Below are positions 54,401-62,922 of a stretch of 64,000 nt of DNA, in pieces. Position 1 is the stretch's first letter. Each line of letters begins with the position of its first letter. The position numbers were made by a program, and so were the translations under genes. The DNA comes from Kistimonas asteriae (GTDB lineage Bacteria > Pseudomonadota > Gammaproteobacteria > Pseudomonadales > Endozoicomonadaceae). The DNA is taken from the NCBI RefSeq assembly GCF_018263925.1, contig NZ_JAEVHF010000007.1, positions 124,001-188,000 on the forward strand, given 5' to 3'. Below the pieces are notes generated by a model. It saw only the letters and a list, made by a program, of their open reading frames with translations. It was not told where the DNA came from and made no database searches.

Positions 54401-56137
54401 CGCTTCTGTCAGCAACAGGTTGTTAACACCAGCGGAGACGACACTGTCATCCCCATAACCCGTCAGGACAACATTGGTTTCACCGGCCGCGACGACCGTG
54501 TCATTGTCACCACCGGAAAGCACCACATTGGCGACACCTGCCGCAATCACGGTATCACTGCCTGAAGCGGTAGAAACAATATTGGCTACACCACCGGCCA
54601 CGGTGAAATCATTACCGGTGCCGGTCAGCTGAACATTACCCTCACCCAATGCGAGTAGAGAGTTATCCCCATCACCCGCCAGCTGGATATTGGCAACACC
54701 CATAGCGATCTGGGTGTCATTGCCTGAACCGCTGAACTGTAGATTACCGGCACCAAACGCTGCGAGAGCATTATCACCGCTACCTGCCAGCTGAATATTG
54801 GCAACACCGCCCGACACCATCACATCATTGCCATTGGCGGCCTGCAGAATGTTGGCTTCACCGACCGCCGTGATGAGGTTGTTACCACCACCGGTTATCG
54901 CAATATTGGCGACACCACCGAGTAGCGCGACATCATTGCCGTCCGCAGCGATAAAGACATTACCCTCTCCTGCTGCGACCAGCGTGTTATCCCCTGCGCC
55001 GGCATTCACCAGGTTAACCTGGCCGCCAACAGCAATGTCATCCGCACCATTTCCGGCCCACACCAGGTTGGCGATACCCAGTCCGAAAATCGTGTTATTA
55101 CCATCGCCAGCCACAACAGCATTGGCACCACCGCCAGCCACAATGAAATCATCCCCGGTACCACTCTGGATGATATTGGCACCACCCAGCGCTTCTACTG
55201 AATTATGTCCATCACCGGCCAGAACGATGTTGGCCAGTCCGCCAGCCATGATGTGGTCATTACCGTCACCGGCAGCAAGGAAATTGGCACCACCGAGTGC
55301 CGCAATATCGTTATCACCATTCCCGGCCAGTACAACGTTGACACCACCGGCGGCAAGCACGCGGTTATCCCCATCGCCGACCATGACGCTATTTACGCCA
55401 CCGGCAACCTGGAGGTCGTTATCCCCATGCCCGGCAAACACGATATTGCCGCCCCCCAGGGCGGTGACCGTGTTATCACCATGACCGGCCAATATCGCAT
55501 TCGCGAGACCGCCGGCCACAATCGTGTTATTCCCATCCGCTACCTGAACAACATTCGTACCGCCGACCACATTAATCGTATTATTCCCACCGCCGGCAGC
55601 GATGCTGTTCGCGCCGGCTACTGCGGTAATGTCATCATTGCCGTCACCGGTATCAATCAGGTTGGCGCCACCAAAAGCGTGGATTGTATTGTGCCCGGCA
55701 ACGTCGGTAATCCTGGCCACACCGGCGGCGGTTTCGATCACATCGTCCCCGTTGCCGCCATCGACAATGGCATGCAGGCCAGTCGCCAGCAGGGTGTCAT
55801 GCCCATCGCCACCGGACAGCGTTGTCCGCAGGCCGTGCCCTTCGACCACATCATCACCGGCACCACCACCCAGCTGGGTATCTGCGGCATAACCACGAAT
55901 CACATCATTACCGCTATCACCGTAGATGATGGTTTCAATGCCATGCGCAGTCAGGGTATCGTGGCCTTCGCCACCATTGATGAACACGCCACCACCGGTA
56001 GCGGTCAGCGTGTCGTCACCGCCATAGCCATACAGTTTGGCGTAGAGGTGATCCAGTGTTTTGACGTCATTGCCCGCAGTTCCTTCCCACTCCCCGGTAA
56101 AGGCGGTCTTGACGGCAGCGTTGGACTCAGCAGTCAT
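51482..56137 (-). CDS. giant RTX/MARTX-like repeat protein secreted by type I system
   Basis: 1551 residues with no cysteine that I can see. Order: short N-terminus; RTX-type repeats (GGEGHDTLT, GGAGDDVVE, GGNGDDVIE, ~37-130); about 28 repeats of 18 residues on the theme G-x-A-N-x-x-x-A-G-x-G-D-N (~130-636). Next come a Pro/Leu-rich central block (~637-1000, LP every 5-10 residues), a second set of 18-residue repeats (~1002-1330), more nonapeptides (GGSGDDLFI, GGEGNDSYV) and a non-repeat C-terminus (~1390-1551) expected to carry the secretion signal. The 18-residue arms resemble the A/B repeats of MARTX toxins, but no effector or cysteine protease domain is present. Start MTAESNAAV chosen with AGAGG seven bases upstream. 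Likely secreted, possibly calcium-binding; adhesin or envelope-binding role is inferred. Confidence 0.9.
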   Translation of the reverse strand: MTAESNAAVKTAFTGEWEGTAGNDVKTLDHLYAKLYGYGGDDTLTATGGGVFINGGEGHDTLTAHGIETIIYGDSGNDVIRGYAADTQLGGGAGDDVVEGHGLRTTLSGGDGHDTLLATGLHAIVDGGNGDDVIETAAGVARITDVAGHNTIHAFGGANLIDTGDGNDDITAVAGANSIAAGGGNNTINVVGGTNVVQVADGNNTIVAGGLANAILAGHGDNTVTALGGGNIVFAGHGDNDLQVAGGVNSVMVGDGDNRVLAAGGVNVVLAGNGDNDIAALGGANFLAAGDGNDHIMAGGLANIVLAGDGHNSVEALGGANIIQSGTGDDFIVAGGGANAVVAGDGNNTIFGLGIANLVWAGNGADDIAVGGQVNLVNAGAGDNTLVAAGEGNVFIAADGNDVALLGGVANIAITGGGNNLITAVGEANILQAANGNDVMVSGGVANIQLAGSGDNALAAFGAGNLQFSGSGNDTQIAMGVANIQLAGDGDNSLLALGEGNVQLTGTGNDFTVAGGVANIVSTASGSDTVIAAGVANVVLSGGDNDTVVAAGETNVVLTGYGDDSVVSAGVNNLLLTEAGADMALVAGQNNVAFTGSGNDVIASVGQNNAIASGTGADIVVAIGQNNLVATDNDIQIYAEDLPQQGVYQFGLDSVIGLDTFTDSDNAFAQRLLDNLGLGVTAEAEVALSGQLSMLFPELELSSPTVPDWQSPELNLPQYDYAIPALPELKGTPVEYQYGELVAYGLPTIQLPELSSPALSLPGITLPSFVLPKLSDTSITLEDWQVDASYNLSFGLDQTGDNGGIGNSVLGLFGGDLAFTNFLGDVLVEVIGGSFDLNANGTVTVNEAGISDQHQVSADLLVYNASADYQIFKTSAADDNAQSEVMAANRTAEIALPTINLPAFHIPTFSINSFDISGFSAGLADVLSGREFYGYAVPEFTLPDLAIPGFDVADYADIQAPALEAQSFGLPAFTVPVVGGINVAERLPDLGYSLDFLQDSGDIAFLAGQNNLAFTGAGDDLVVALGQNNLVQSGQGDDVALMFGQNNIWHAQAGNDLGFAAGELNLLQGGDGNNVMVALGNTNNLSSGSGEDAAIAIGNTNILVTGNGSDVLLALGNQNRLDAGENGDNTLLAIGVNNNLSSGSGNDILAGLGAENRFAAGAGDDLLVAVGGANTLLGDEAESSTAGGGNDVMIAVGAVNTVNAHYGNDGVYAAGLGNTINAGSGNDIVAAAGVANIFDLGDGEDIGIALGVGNDVSGQAGDDFLVNIGMGASVSGDAGNDLIFDIGMTGFSSGGAGNDILMGLGWGSLDLLASAGLGTDLFLLAEGLNTVVQDGGADSLNELTKLVNLTSTLSTDGGSGDDLFIAGFGSTTAAGGEGNDSYVYYLNSGNYAITETAGQDTLEFRSHDQFNFQLDTTNLFLSERGGNSYQLDVVVDNQSWASVSLNGWESDDRIQLTDSDSSLSLSFAELQQYWQDQESVESFEAYDFDLAAVLESGVQEALATLDGYNADPLAEDMLATLQSDGLAGISSSLYTAFDESREQIEAASMVA

Positions 56138-56187
56138 TGTGAGGCCTCTTTTTATTTTTATTAACAGAACCAACGTACCAACAATCA

Positions 56188-56216
56188 ATTAAGCCGTTAT
56201 TTGTACCCTAGTGCAA
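56188..56216 (-). promoter_or_regulatory. candidate promoter of RTX operon
   Basis: Minus strand TTGCAC (56216-56211), 17 bases, CTTAAT (56193-56188), 50 bases before the RTX start. Moderate matches only. Confidence 0.35.
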
Positions 56217-56423
56217 CATTACATATTCACTGTCTTCTATTTCCGGCTGTCGTCTGTGAACAGAACCGTGAAGTCATTCACAATCCCTGTGGATAACCTT
56301 GTGCATTTCTTCTTAGCTGACGTCCGGGTGCCATTGTCATTCTGCGTTGAAAAAAACTGCTTAAAATTTATTCATTTTGGCTGCTGAATGTTACCTCTCC
56401 GTGTCAGCGCTTCAGGCACAAAA

Positions 56424-56451
56424 AAAGACAGGCCCTTACGGACCTGTCTTT
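56424..56451 (-). terminator. intrinsic terminator after yfcC-like gene
   Basis: AAAGACAGG / CCTGTCTTT around a 10-base loop with TTTTTTT following on the minus strand. Confidence 0.85.
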
Positions 56452-56478
56452 GGATACATCGCGAGAGGTATCGAGTGC

Positions 56479-57885
56479 TTAGAGGCCCATCACGGCGCCA
56501 ACACTCAGCATGATCATGATCATGACAGTCAGAACACCTGCCAGCGGCAATACAAACTTGAACCACTTGGCGTAGGACACACGACCGATGGCCAGACCAC
56601 CCATGACCACACCAGACGTCGGGGTCAGCAGGTTAACGACACCAGACGCAGACTGGTAAGCAGTGATCACCAGGTCACGGCTCACGTTGGCGAAGTCAGC
56701 CAGCGGCGCCATGATCGGCATGCTCAGTACCGCCAGACCAGAGGTAGACGGAATGAAGAAGGACAGCACAACCTGGATCCAGTACATGGCGTTGATGAAG
56801 ACGATTTCGGACAGGCCGGAAACCGCATTCTCAGACCAGAACAGGATGGTGTCGGTGATACTACCAGCGTTCATGATGACCACGATACCGCGGGCAATCG
56901 CGATAACGAAGGCAACACCCAGCAGGTCACGAGCGCCGTCAACGAAGGTGCCAGTCAGCTCTTCTTCGCTCAGGCGGCCGATCAGACCGATAGCAATAGC
57001 GCTCACCAGGAACAGGGCGGACATTTCAGCCATCCACCAGCCGGCAGCAGACACACCCCAGATCATCACACCGAAGCTGGCAGCGAACAGTACCAGGATC
57101 AGTTTACGGGCGCCGGTCAGCTCAATGCCTTCTTCACGGTTTTTCAGGAAGAATTCTTCGTTGGATTCCTTCATGTCCGCTACCAGGGACTGGGAAGGAT
57201 CCTTGCGGACTTTCTCCGCGTAACGCATCAGGAAGCCGGCAGTGATGATGAAACCGATCACCAGGATGGCGATACGCAGGCCCATGCCGTCAGTGAACGG
57301 TACGTCAGCGGCGTTGGAAGCAATAACGGTTGCGAAGGGGTTGATGGTGGAACCCAGAACACCGATACCAGCGCCCAGCAGTACCACGGCCACACCGGTG
57401 ACTGCATCATAGCCTGCGGCAATGATGACCGGAATCAACAGCATATAGAAAGGCAGGGTTTCCTCCGCCATCCCGTACACGGTACCCCCGGCGGCGAACA
57501 ACACCATCAGGGCAGGAATCATCCAGATTTCCTTGCCTTCAAGCGCTGCGGTGACCTTGGCGATACCGGCGTCGATGGCGCCAGTCTTGGTCACTATACC
57601 CAGGAAACCACCGATAACCAGTACGAACAGCGCGACGTCGATAGCGCCGGCTTCATAGCTGGCAGGATCATAAAAACCGGCGCCCGGTGCCATGACCACA
57701 TCGAAGAAACCCTGTGGGTTTGCATCAACCAGGTGGTAGGTACCGGATACCGGCACTTCCTTGCCCAGTTCGGGGTTCATGACACGGTCATATTGACCGG
57801 CGGGGACGATATAAGTCAGTGCCGCGACGAATACAATGATCGCCATTAGCACCGTGTAGGCGGATGGAAACTTGAATTTGCCCAT
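56479..57885 (-). CDS. yfcC: YfcC-family inner membrane carrier
   Basis: 468 residues, about 12 hydrophobic helices. The opening FKFPSAYTVLMAIIVFVAALTYIVPAGQYD, the internal GTVYGMAEETLPFYMLLIP and GVLGSTINPFATVIAS, and the repeated FFIPSTSGLAVLSMPIMAPLAD fit the YfcC/DcuC-related (C4-dicarboxylate or basic-peptide/amino acid) carrier family. Substrate uncertain. Monocistronic, with its own terminator. Confidence 0.88.
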   Translation of the reverse strand: MGKFKFPSAYTVLMAIIVFVAALTYIVPAGQYDRVMNPELGKEVPVSGTYHLVDANPQGFFDVVMAPGAGFYDPASYEAGAIDVALFVLVIGGFLGIVTKTGAIDAGIAKVTAALEGKEIWMIPALMVLFAAGGTVYGMAEETLPFYMLLIPVIIAAGYDAVTGVAVVLLGAGIGVLGSTINPFATVIASNAADVPFTDGMGLRIAILVIGFIITAGFLMRYAEKVRKDPSQSLVADMKESNEEFFLKNREEGIELTGARKLILVLFAASFGVMIWGVSAAGWWMAEMSALFLVSAIAIGLIGRLSEEELTGTFVDGARDLLGVAFVIAIARGIVVIMNAGSITDTILFWSENAVSGLSEIVFINAMYWIQVVLSFFIPSTSGLAVLSMPIMAPLADFANVSRDLVITAYQSASGVVNLLTPTSGVVMGGLAIGRVSYAKWFKFVLPLAGVLTVMIMIMLSVGAVMGL

Positions 57886-58113
57886 AGAGTGCAGTCCAGT
57901 CGAGGAGTTATGGTTGTGTTGGAAAATCGGGGGTCATGATAAGGATTTAACCCGTGCTTATACTGATCCATGTCAGACTTTGCTCGGCTTTTATACGATA
58001 AATGGCATAAATACCCTGCAAATTGCCCTTCTTTTTATGATGTTTTTCTGAGCATTATTGTCGGTTTCACCTATCCATACGCAGACGACAACTACAGGCT
58101 TCCACCTATAAAA

Positions 58114-58136
58114 AAGCCCGGCTATCAACCGGGCTT
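58114..58136 (-). terminator. intrinsic terminator after the 94-residue gene
   Basis: AAGCCCGG / CCGGGCTT with a seven-base loop and TTTTTT on the minus strand, 18 bases after the stop. Confidence 0.85.
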
Positions 58137-58153
58137 CTGGGTTTTACCCTGCA

Positions 58154-58438
58154 TCAGAGGCTGTTCAGCTGAAACATTTCCTGTTGTTTCTGACGCTGCC
58201 GTCGCTCAGGCGGCACCGGACGTTCAGCGGCATAAAATACCGCAACATCATCATCATTGAGGTGGGTTAATGGTCGGATGACGCCGGACTCGACGCGATC
58301 ATGAATTTGCGCCTGCAGCGCTTCGTGGGCGGGTAACTTCTCAAGATTGACAAAAACATAGCCAGCCTGGCACATCACTACCGGCGCAAGCTGGCTGCGC
58401 ATATCGCTGATCACCTGTTGCAGGTCGATTGGTCGCAT
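58154..58438 (-). CDS. 94-residue protein of unknown function
   Basis: Opens MRPIDLQQVISDMRSQLAPV; contains MCQAGYVFVNLEKLPAHEAL and a basic Gln/Arg-rich end (PPERRQRQKQQEMFQ). AGAGG five bases before the ATG and a good terminator after the stop support a real gene. No family recognised. Confidence 0.7.
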   Translation of the reverse strand: MRPIDLQQVISDMRSQLAPVVMCQAGYVFVNLEKLPAHEALQAQIHDRVESGVIRPLTHLNDDDVAVFYAAERPVPPERRQRQKQQEMFQLNSL

Positions 58439-58878
58439 GACTGCCTCTCCCGCTTATGCTCTATTTAATATCCCTGTTATTTTTAGTTGTCCCTCACCAT
58501 CAAGGGTAATTGATTGCGGCTATTACCTACAAGCACTTACCTCGCCGTATGCGTTCACACCCAAATATGTATATAAGATAATTTAGATAGGCACTACAGT
58601 CCTCCGGCGTGGATTAAGTTTCAAATAGGTTGATACCACACTCTAGAGAGGAACTCGCCACTGATCTTGCCCTGTAATTTTTCAGAACGAGAGAGTGAGA
58701 AACAGGTAGCTTGGGAAAACAAGATGAGTAACGTAACGTCTACAGGTCATGACTACATATATTGTCAACTATCTAGTTATGTCACAGACAAGGGCGATCA
58801 ACATATCAATACCTTACCCATAATAAAAAAAGGAGGCCAAAAATCCTGCCTCCTTACCGTAAGTAACCTCAAGACACT
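58439..58878. other. gene-less region (440 bases)
   Basis: AT-rich. A 71-codon plus-strand frame (58667-58882) runs across the terminator of the 762-residue gene and has no family features, so I do not call it. The promoter of the 94-residue gene should lie at the left end. Confidence 0.55.
58830..58855 (-). terminator. intrinsic terminator after 762-residue membrane protein
   Basis: AAGGAGGC / GCCTCCTT with a 10-base loop and TTTTTTT on the minus strand, 23 bases after the stop. Confidence 0.85.
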
Positions 58879-61167
58879 TTAAGCATAGGAATCCCCCAGA
58901 CTTTCAGCTGAGGCCATCATCCTACTGATAGCCTCAGATTGACCCTCAGCAGCCCCCTCTTCTTCAAGAGAGATGCTCTCCCATTCCCCAAAATCTCTAT
59001 AGGTATCTGCTAGCACCCTACTAATTCTGGAATTACCTGCCGGTAGACCTAACTCAACTTGGATATCAGAAGGTAGCATCAGTGGCCTGCTCTCTTCCAT
59101 AAACGGACTTTCCAAGTTGAGTTGGCTTCTCGCACTTACCGCAGGGCTAGGTCGACTGGTGGCGGGACCTATTGGTAATCTATCATCGCCTAGATCTTCT
59201 AACTCAATGATATTAGCCTGTCTCATTGGCTCTCTTGCAGTACCGGCCATGAAACGTTCTCTTGCGCTAATGAAGCGGGTTAAGAAACGCTCTACCTTGT
59301 TCATAGTTTTAACCGGATCCCATCCACAGTCTCTGGCTATAGTGATCAAACGCCGCTTAAGCATCTTGAACGTTTCACCACCATATTTACTGCCATACAC
59401 TGCCAGAATAATACCCAAATTTGCCATCGCCCATTCAGGCTTACCGAAATAATTCGTAGTCGCCCAAGGATTCACTGGTAATCTGAGATATTCTGTCCCA
59501 TTGATATTATCTGCCAATGCCTGTTGCCTCATGTCCCAGAGCTTATAAGAATCTTCATATCCCGGTTTCATACTATAGGCTGCTCCACAGTATTCTTTTG
59601 CGCTCCACAAGGCCATCCCCGCAGAAGTATATGCTAGTGCTCCCCACGGTTTCAGCACGGTTATAAATTCATGAATGATCTTAACAAGGTGTTTCAAAGG
59701 GTTTTTACTATTCACCATCCAACAAGTCATCACGATAATTTGAGCTATTGATAATAAAATAGACACTTCAGCAGGACTTAAAGTCATACCCTGAAATGCA
59801 TAACTTTGCCCATAGAAAAAAGCCTCAGTTTGAGTTGTATCTGGTGTTATGTTTGCCCGTATCCATTCCGTAACACTCTGAGGGATAGCAGTACCATTAA
59901 TAATAAATTCTTCCGCCAAGTTAGCACCTGTAAGAAAATCTGACAGCTGATCACCAATCAATACGATAAACGCAGAAATTAACGCAAAATGCCCAATTCC
60001 CCACCAGCGATTTGTAAAAGAAACAGGCGATATTACAGAATTAACATCAGCACCACTGAGCTCAACGTTATAACCTTTTTGACCGAGCTCCTGAACGACT
60101 AATTCACGCATCCCTGGATTACTCACAAGCATTTCCATAACTTGCTTTCTCTCTTCTAACTCGACAGTAGTCAAGTTAGAAAAGTCCATCTGTATTCTTG
60201 GCGTTTCATAGAATGTAATAAATAGCGAAAGCCAACGCTTTTCAAGCGTATCAAGATCAAACAATATTTCTTTAAGATACATGATACAAGTCTCTATTTC
60301 TTTTCGCTGCTCAGGCAGACTACCAGACTTGCACCATGCCTTTTGCAGCGCTCCCAGCAGGGCTGCAAAAATACTTTTCGAGTTAAACAATGGCATAATG
60401 GCTTCAACTGTACCATTAGCAATACCATGCCCCCATGCACCTGCCTTTATCGCACCTACAGCCTCCTTCAGCTTTAAAGCGAACCACTTCAAGAAGCCAA
60501 GCAAGGCATTTCTTGCGTCCAATACAACCGACGAAGGTCCAATATATAGAGCCAGAACCCATTGAGCAACATCCCACTTACTGAGCTTTTTCAACTCATC
60601 CATTTTTTTGGATAACTGAGAACGTACTTCAAAATGCTTTTGACCGTCTTCATCCTCAACACGTGAAAATACATCAGCAAAAAAACCAAAAATTGATGAG
60701 CATAATCCCGAAAAAGGAATCATATACAATGAACCGGGACCATAGGATACTACTAAATATAACGCCACCCCAGCCGCTCCAGGCGCTACATTTTGCGTAA
60801 ACCTAAGCACGTTAGATGTTGCAGAATACCAAGTCGCCGGATACCCCAGGGGCTTAACAACATACTCCCAGCAATCCCAAGACTCTGTTCTATCAACCAA
60901 AGATTTATCAATACAGTCCAAACAGGATGTTGCAATGTTCTGAATAGTACGTTCATTAATACTCTCAGGAAGATTGTACAAATTACACAATCTACTTTCT
61001 TCAGGCTTATTATTTGTTTCCAAACCTGAAACATAAACCCCAAGCAACTCAGTTTTCTTACAACAACGCTTAGAACACCGGCCAAAACATCCTTCTTGAG
61101 TATGACTCATCCCTGAGTGTTGACTATCACCTGAAGCCATTCTTTCACGAGCACTAGCAACGCGCAT
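58879..61167 (-). CDS. 762-residue AT-rich multi-pass membrane protein of unknown function
   Basis: No family recognised. The N-terminus has a Cys/Lys-rich patch (CFGRCSKRCCKK, ~27-38) and further Cys pairs to ~100. Hydrophobic segments at about 123-165, 200-218, 389-408, 459-481, 500-517 and 575-590 suggest a polytopic membrane protein. The C-terminal third (~610-762) is soluble, first basic (LKRRLITIARDCG..RERFMAG) then acidic and Ser-rich. AGGGGG five bases before the ATG supports the start. Base composition is more AT-rich than the housekeeping genes and the upstream region carries a hexanucleotide repeat. Own terminator. Possibly a host-interaction protein; this is inference. Confidence 0.8.
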   Translation of the reverse strand: MRVASARERMASGDSQHSGMSHTQEGCFGRCSKRCCKKTELLGVYVSGLETNNKPEESRLCNLYNLPESINERTIQNIATSCLDCIDKSLVDRTESWDCWEYVVKPLGYPATWYSATSNVLRFTQNVAPGAAGVALYLVVSYGPGSLYMIPFSGLCSSIFGFFADVFSRVEDEDGQKHFEVRSQLSKKMDELKKLSKWDVAQWVLALYIGPSSVVLDARNALLGFLKWFALKLKEAVGAIKAGAWGHGIANGTVEAIMPLFNSKSIFAALLGALQKAWCKSGSLPEQRKEIETCIMYLKEILFDLDTLEKRWLSLFITFYETPRIQMDFSNLTTVELEERKQVMEMLVSNPGMRELVVQELGQKGYNVELSGADVNSVISPVSFTNRWWGIGHFALISAFIVLIGDQLSDFLTGANLAEEFIINGTAIPQSVTEWIRANITPDTTQTEAFFYGQSYAFQGMTLSPAEVSILLSIAQIIVMTCWMVNSKNPLKHLVKIIHEFITVLKPWGALAYTSAGMALWSAKEYCGAAYSMKPGYEDSYKLWDMRQQALADNINGTEYLRLPVNPWATTNYFGKPEWAMANLGIILAVYGSKYGGETFKMLKRRLITIARDCGWDPVKTMNKVERFLTRFISARERFMAGTAREPMRQANIIELEDLGDDRLPIGPATSRPSPAVSARSQLNLESPFMEESRPLMLPSDIQVELGLPAGNSRISRVLADTYRDFGEWESISLEEEGAAEGQSEAISRMMASAESLGDSYA

Positions 61168-61188
61168 ACCATCCCCCTAAAAATTTAA

Positions 61189-61272
61189 ATTAAAAACAAA
61201 ATTAAAATTAAAAACAAAATTAAAATTAAAATTAAAATTAAAATTAAAATTAAAATCAAAATTAAAATTAAA
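61189..61272. repeat. hexanucleotide tandem repeat (ATTAAA)14
   Basis: Fourteen contiguous six-base units. Eleven are perfect ATTAAA and three are variants (AACAAA twice, ATCAAA once); six perfect copies are consecutive (61219-61254). The array lies 22-105 bases upstream of the start codon of the 762-residue protein and after the terminator of the CstA-like gene. Confidence 0.95.
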
Positions 61273-61313
61273 CAATAACAAAACTAAAAGAGAAGCAGAC
61301 AAAAAAAAACAAA

Positions 61314-61340
61314 AGCCCCCACAACAAAAGTGTGAAGGCT
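61314..61340 (-). terminator. intrinsic terminator after cstA-like gene
   Basis: On the minus strand AGCCTTCACA pairs with TGTGGGGGCT (two G-U pairs), followed by TTTTGTTTTTTTTT. Confidence 0.75.
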
Positions 61341-61350
61341 GTAAAAACCT

Positions 61351-62790
61351 TTAATGACTGACGCTTTTAGCGTTACCCTGTTTAAAAACCCTACCCAGCA
61401 AAAATAGAATCATTATTGTAAGTGCACATAAGATACCGATAGGATTAGCAACACTCGCAGACATTGCCAAACCTTCAGGCGCCATAACAATATACGTTAC
61501 ACAAACGGCCGTCATAAATGCTGCAGGCAAACTCACAAACCAGTGACTACGACCATTACGCACCATGTAGACGGCTGATGTCCATAACACAATGGTTGCC
61601 AGCGCTTGATTTGAAAACGCGAAGTAACGCCAGATAACCGTAAAATCAACCAGTGTTAACAAATAACCCGAAACAAATACCGGAATCGCAACCAGCAGAC
61701 GATTACGAATCTTTGACTGGGACAGGTTAAAAATATCCGCAAAAATCAGACGGACACTCCGGAACGCCGTATCACCGGACGTCACCGGGCAGGCAATTAC
61801 GCCCAGCACCGCGAGCATTCCACCAAAGCTGCCCATCAAACCAACGGACACTTCATTGACTACAAGGCCGGGGCCACCTTTTGCCAGCACTTCATTCAGG
61901 CCAGGAATCCCGTTCGGGAAAAACGTCATGGCTGCCGCTGCCCAGACCAAAGCAACAATACCTTCTGCAATCATTGCACCGAAAAACACGGGACGACCGT
62001 AGGCTTCATTTTTTACACAACGGGCCATTAGCGGAGACTGTGTAGCGTGGAAACCGCTGATAGCACCACAGGCAATGGTGATAAACAGCATCGGCCAGAG
62101 TGGCAGACCACCCGGATGGGCAGACGGAGTACCCACTTCGGGAATCACCCAGTCGCCCAACACCAAAGCACCGCCAATGCCAATGGCCATGATCAGCAGC
62201 GCTGCACCAAACAGGGGATAAATCCGCGCGATGAGCTTATCCACAGGTACGATAGTGGCGACGAAGTAGTACGCAAGAATCACTACCAACCAAAACGTTT
62301 TATTCGCGAAAATCCCTTCGAAACCCAGGTTACTGAGAAGACCTGCGGGGCCGACCATGAAAACCGTGCCCACCAGCAACAGCAGGATAATGGAAAACAA
62401 CCGCATCACCTGGCGGGTTTTATCCCCCAGATACAGGCCGACAATCTCGGGAATACTTTTACCTTCATGCCGGATGGAAAGCATGCCGGAAAAGTAATCA
62501 TGCACGGCGCCGCCAAATATGCAGCCGAACACAATCCATAAAAAGGCAGAAGGGCCATAAAGCGCGCCAAGGATGGCGCCAAAGATCGGGCCAAGGCCTG
62601 CAATATTCAGAAACTGAATCAGGAAAATCTTGTACCAGGGCAGAGGGACATAATCGACGCCATCGGTCTGGGTCACTGCCGGTGTCGGACGGGAGGGATC
62701 CGCACCGAACCATTTTTCAACCAGGGCACCATAGATCAGGTACCCGACAACAAGGGCTACCAGGGAAACGAGAAAACTTATCATGGACAA
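61351..62790 (-). CDS. CstA-family carbon starvation carrier
   Basis: 479 residues with about 12-13 hydrophobic helices. The family segments FLIQFLNIAGLGPIFGAILGALYGP, GCIFGGAVHDYFSGMLSIRHEGKSIPE and GFHATQSPLMARC are clear. E. coli CstA and BtsT (pyruvate/peptide carriers) are longer, ~700 residues; this matches the short form of the family. Probably imports pyruvate or peptides, exact substrate unknown. Own terminator. Confidence 0.92.
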   Translation of the reverse strand: MSMISFLVSLVALVVGYLIYGALVEKWFGADPSRPTPAVTQTDGVDYVPLPWYKIFLIQFLNIAGLGPIFGAILGALYGPSAFLWIVFGCIFGGAVHDYFSGMLSIRHEGKSIPEIVGLYLGDKTRQVMRLFSIILLLLVGTVFMVGPAGLLSNLGFEGIFANKTFWLVVILAYYFVATIVPVDKLIARIYPLFGAALLIMAIGIGGALVLGDWVIPEVGTPSAHPGGLPLWPMLFITIACGAISGFHATQSPLMARCVKNEAYGRPVFFGAMIAEGIVALVWAAAAMTFFPNGIPGLNEVLAKGGPGLVVNEVSVGLMGSFGGMLAVLGVIACPVTSGDTAFRSVRLIFADIFNLSQSKIRNRLLVAIPVFVSGYLLTLVDFTVIWRYFAFSNQALATIVLWTSAVYMVRNGRSHWFVSLPAAFMTAVCVTYIVMAPEGLAMSASVANPIGILCALTIMILFLLGRVFKQGNAKSVSH

Positions 62791-62922
62791 CTCCGGGGGA
62801 AGGACGTCAGGAAGGACGGGGATAGCAGATGAAACCGCCCTATTTTAACGCTGACCTGCCCTTCCTGTTCCTTGACCCGAAGCAATGGGGTGCGGATTTT
62901 CTTCCGATGTGCCTGGTGATGT

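Larger units (their letters stand above)
56138..56478. other. gene-less region upstream of RTX operon
   Basis: 341 bases between the RTX start and the yfcC-like stop. It holds the candidate RTX promoter, the yfcC terminator (56424-56451) and an isolated TGTGGATAA (56288-56296). No gene is supported. Confidence 0.5.

Noticed and set aside
55205..56164. Long plus-strand frames antisense to the RTX gene
   Set aside because: They mirror the repetitive Gly/Asp/Asn codons of the real gene; the repeats keep other frames open.
56288..56296. DnaA box (TGTGGATAA) upstream of the RTX operon
   Set aside because: A single nine-base match with no cluster of boxes or AT-rich unwinding region; chance is a sufficient explanation.
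58667..58882. 71-codon plus-strand frame
   Set aside because: It runs across a clear minus-strand terminator and into the end of the 762-residue gene and has no family features.
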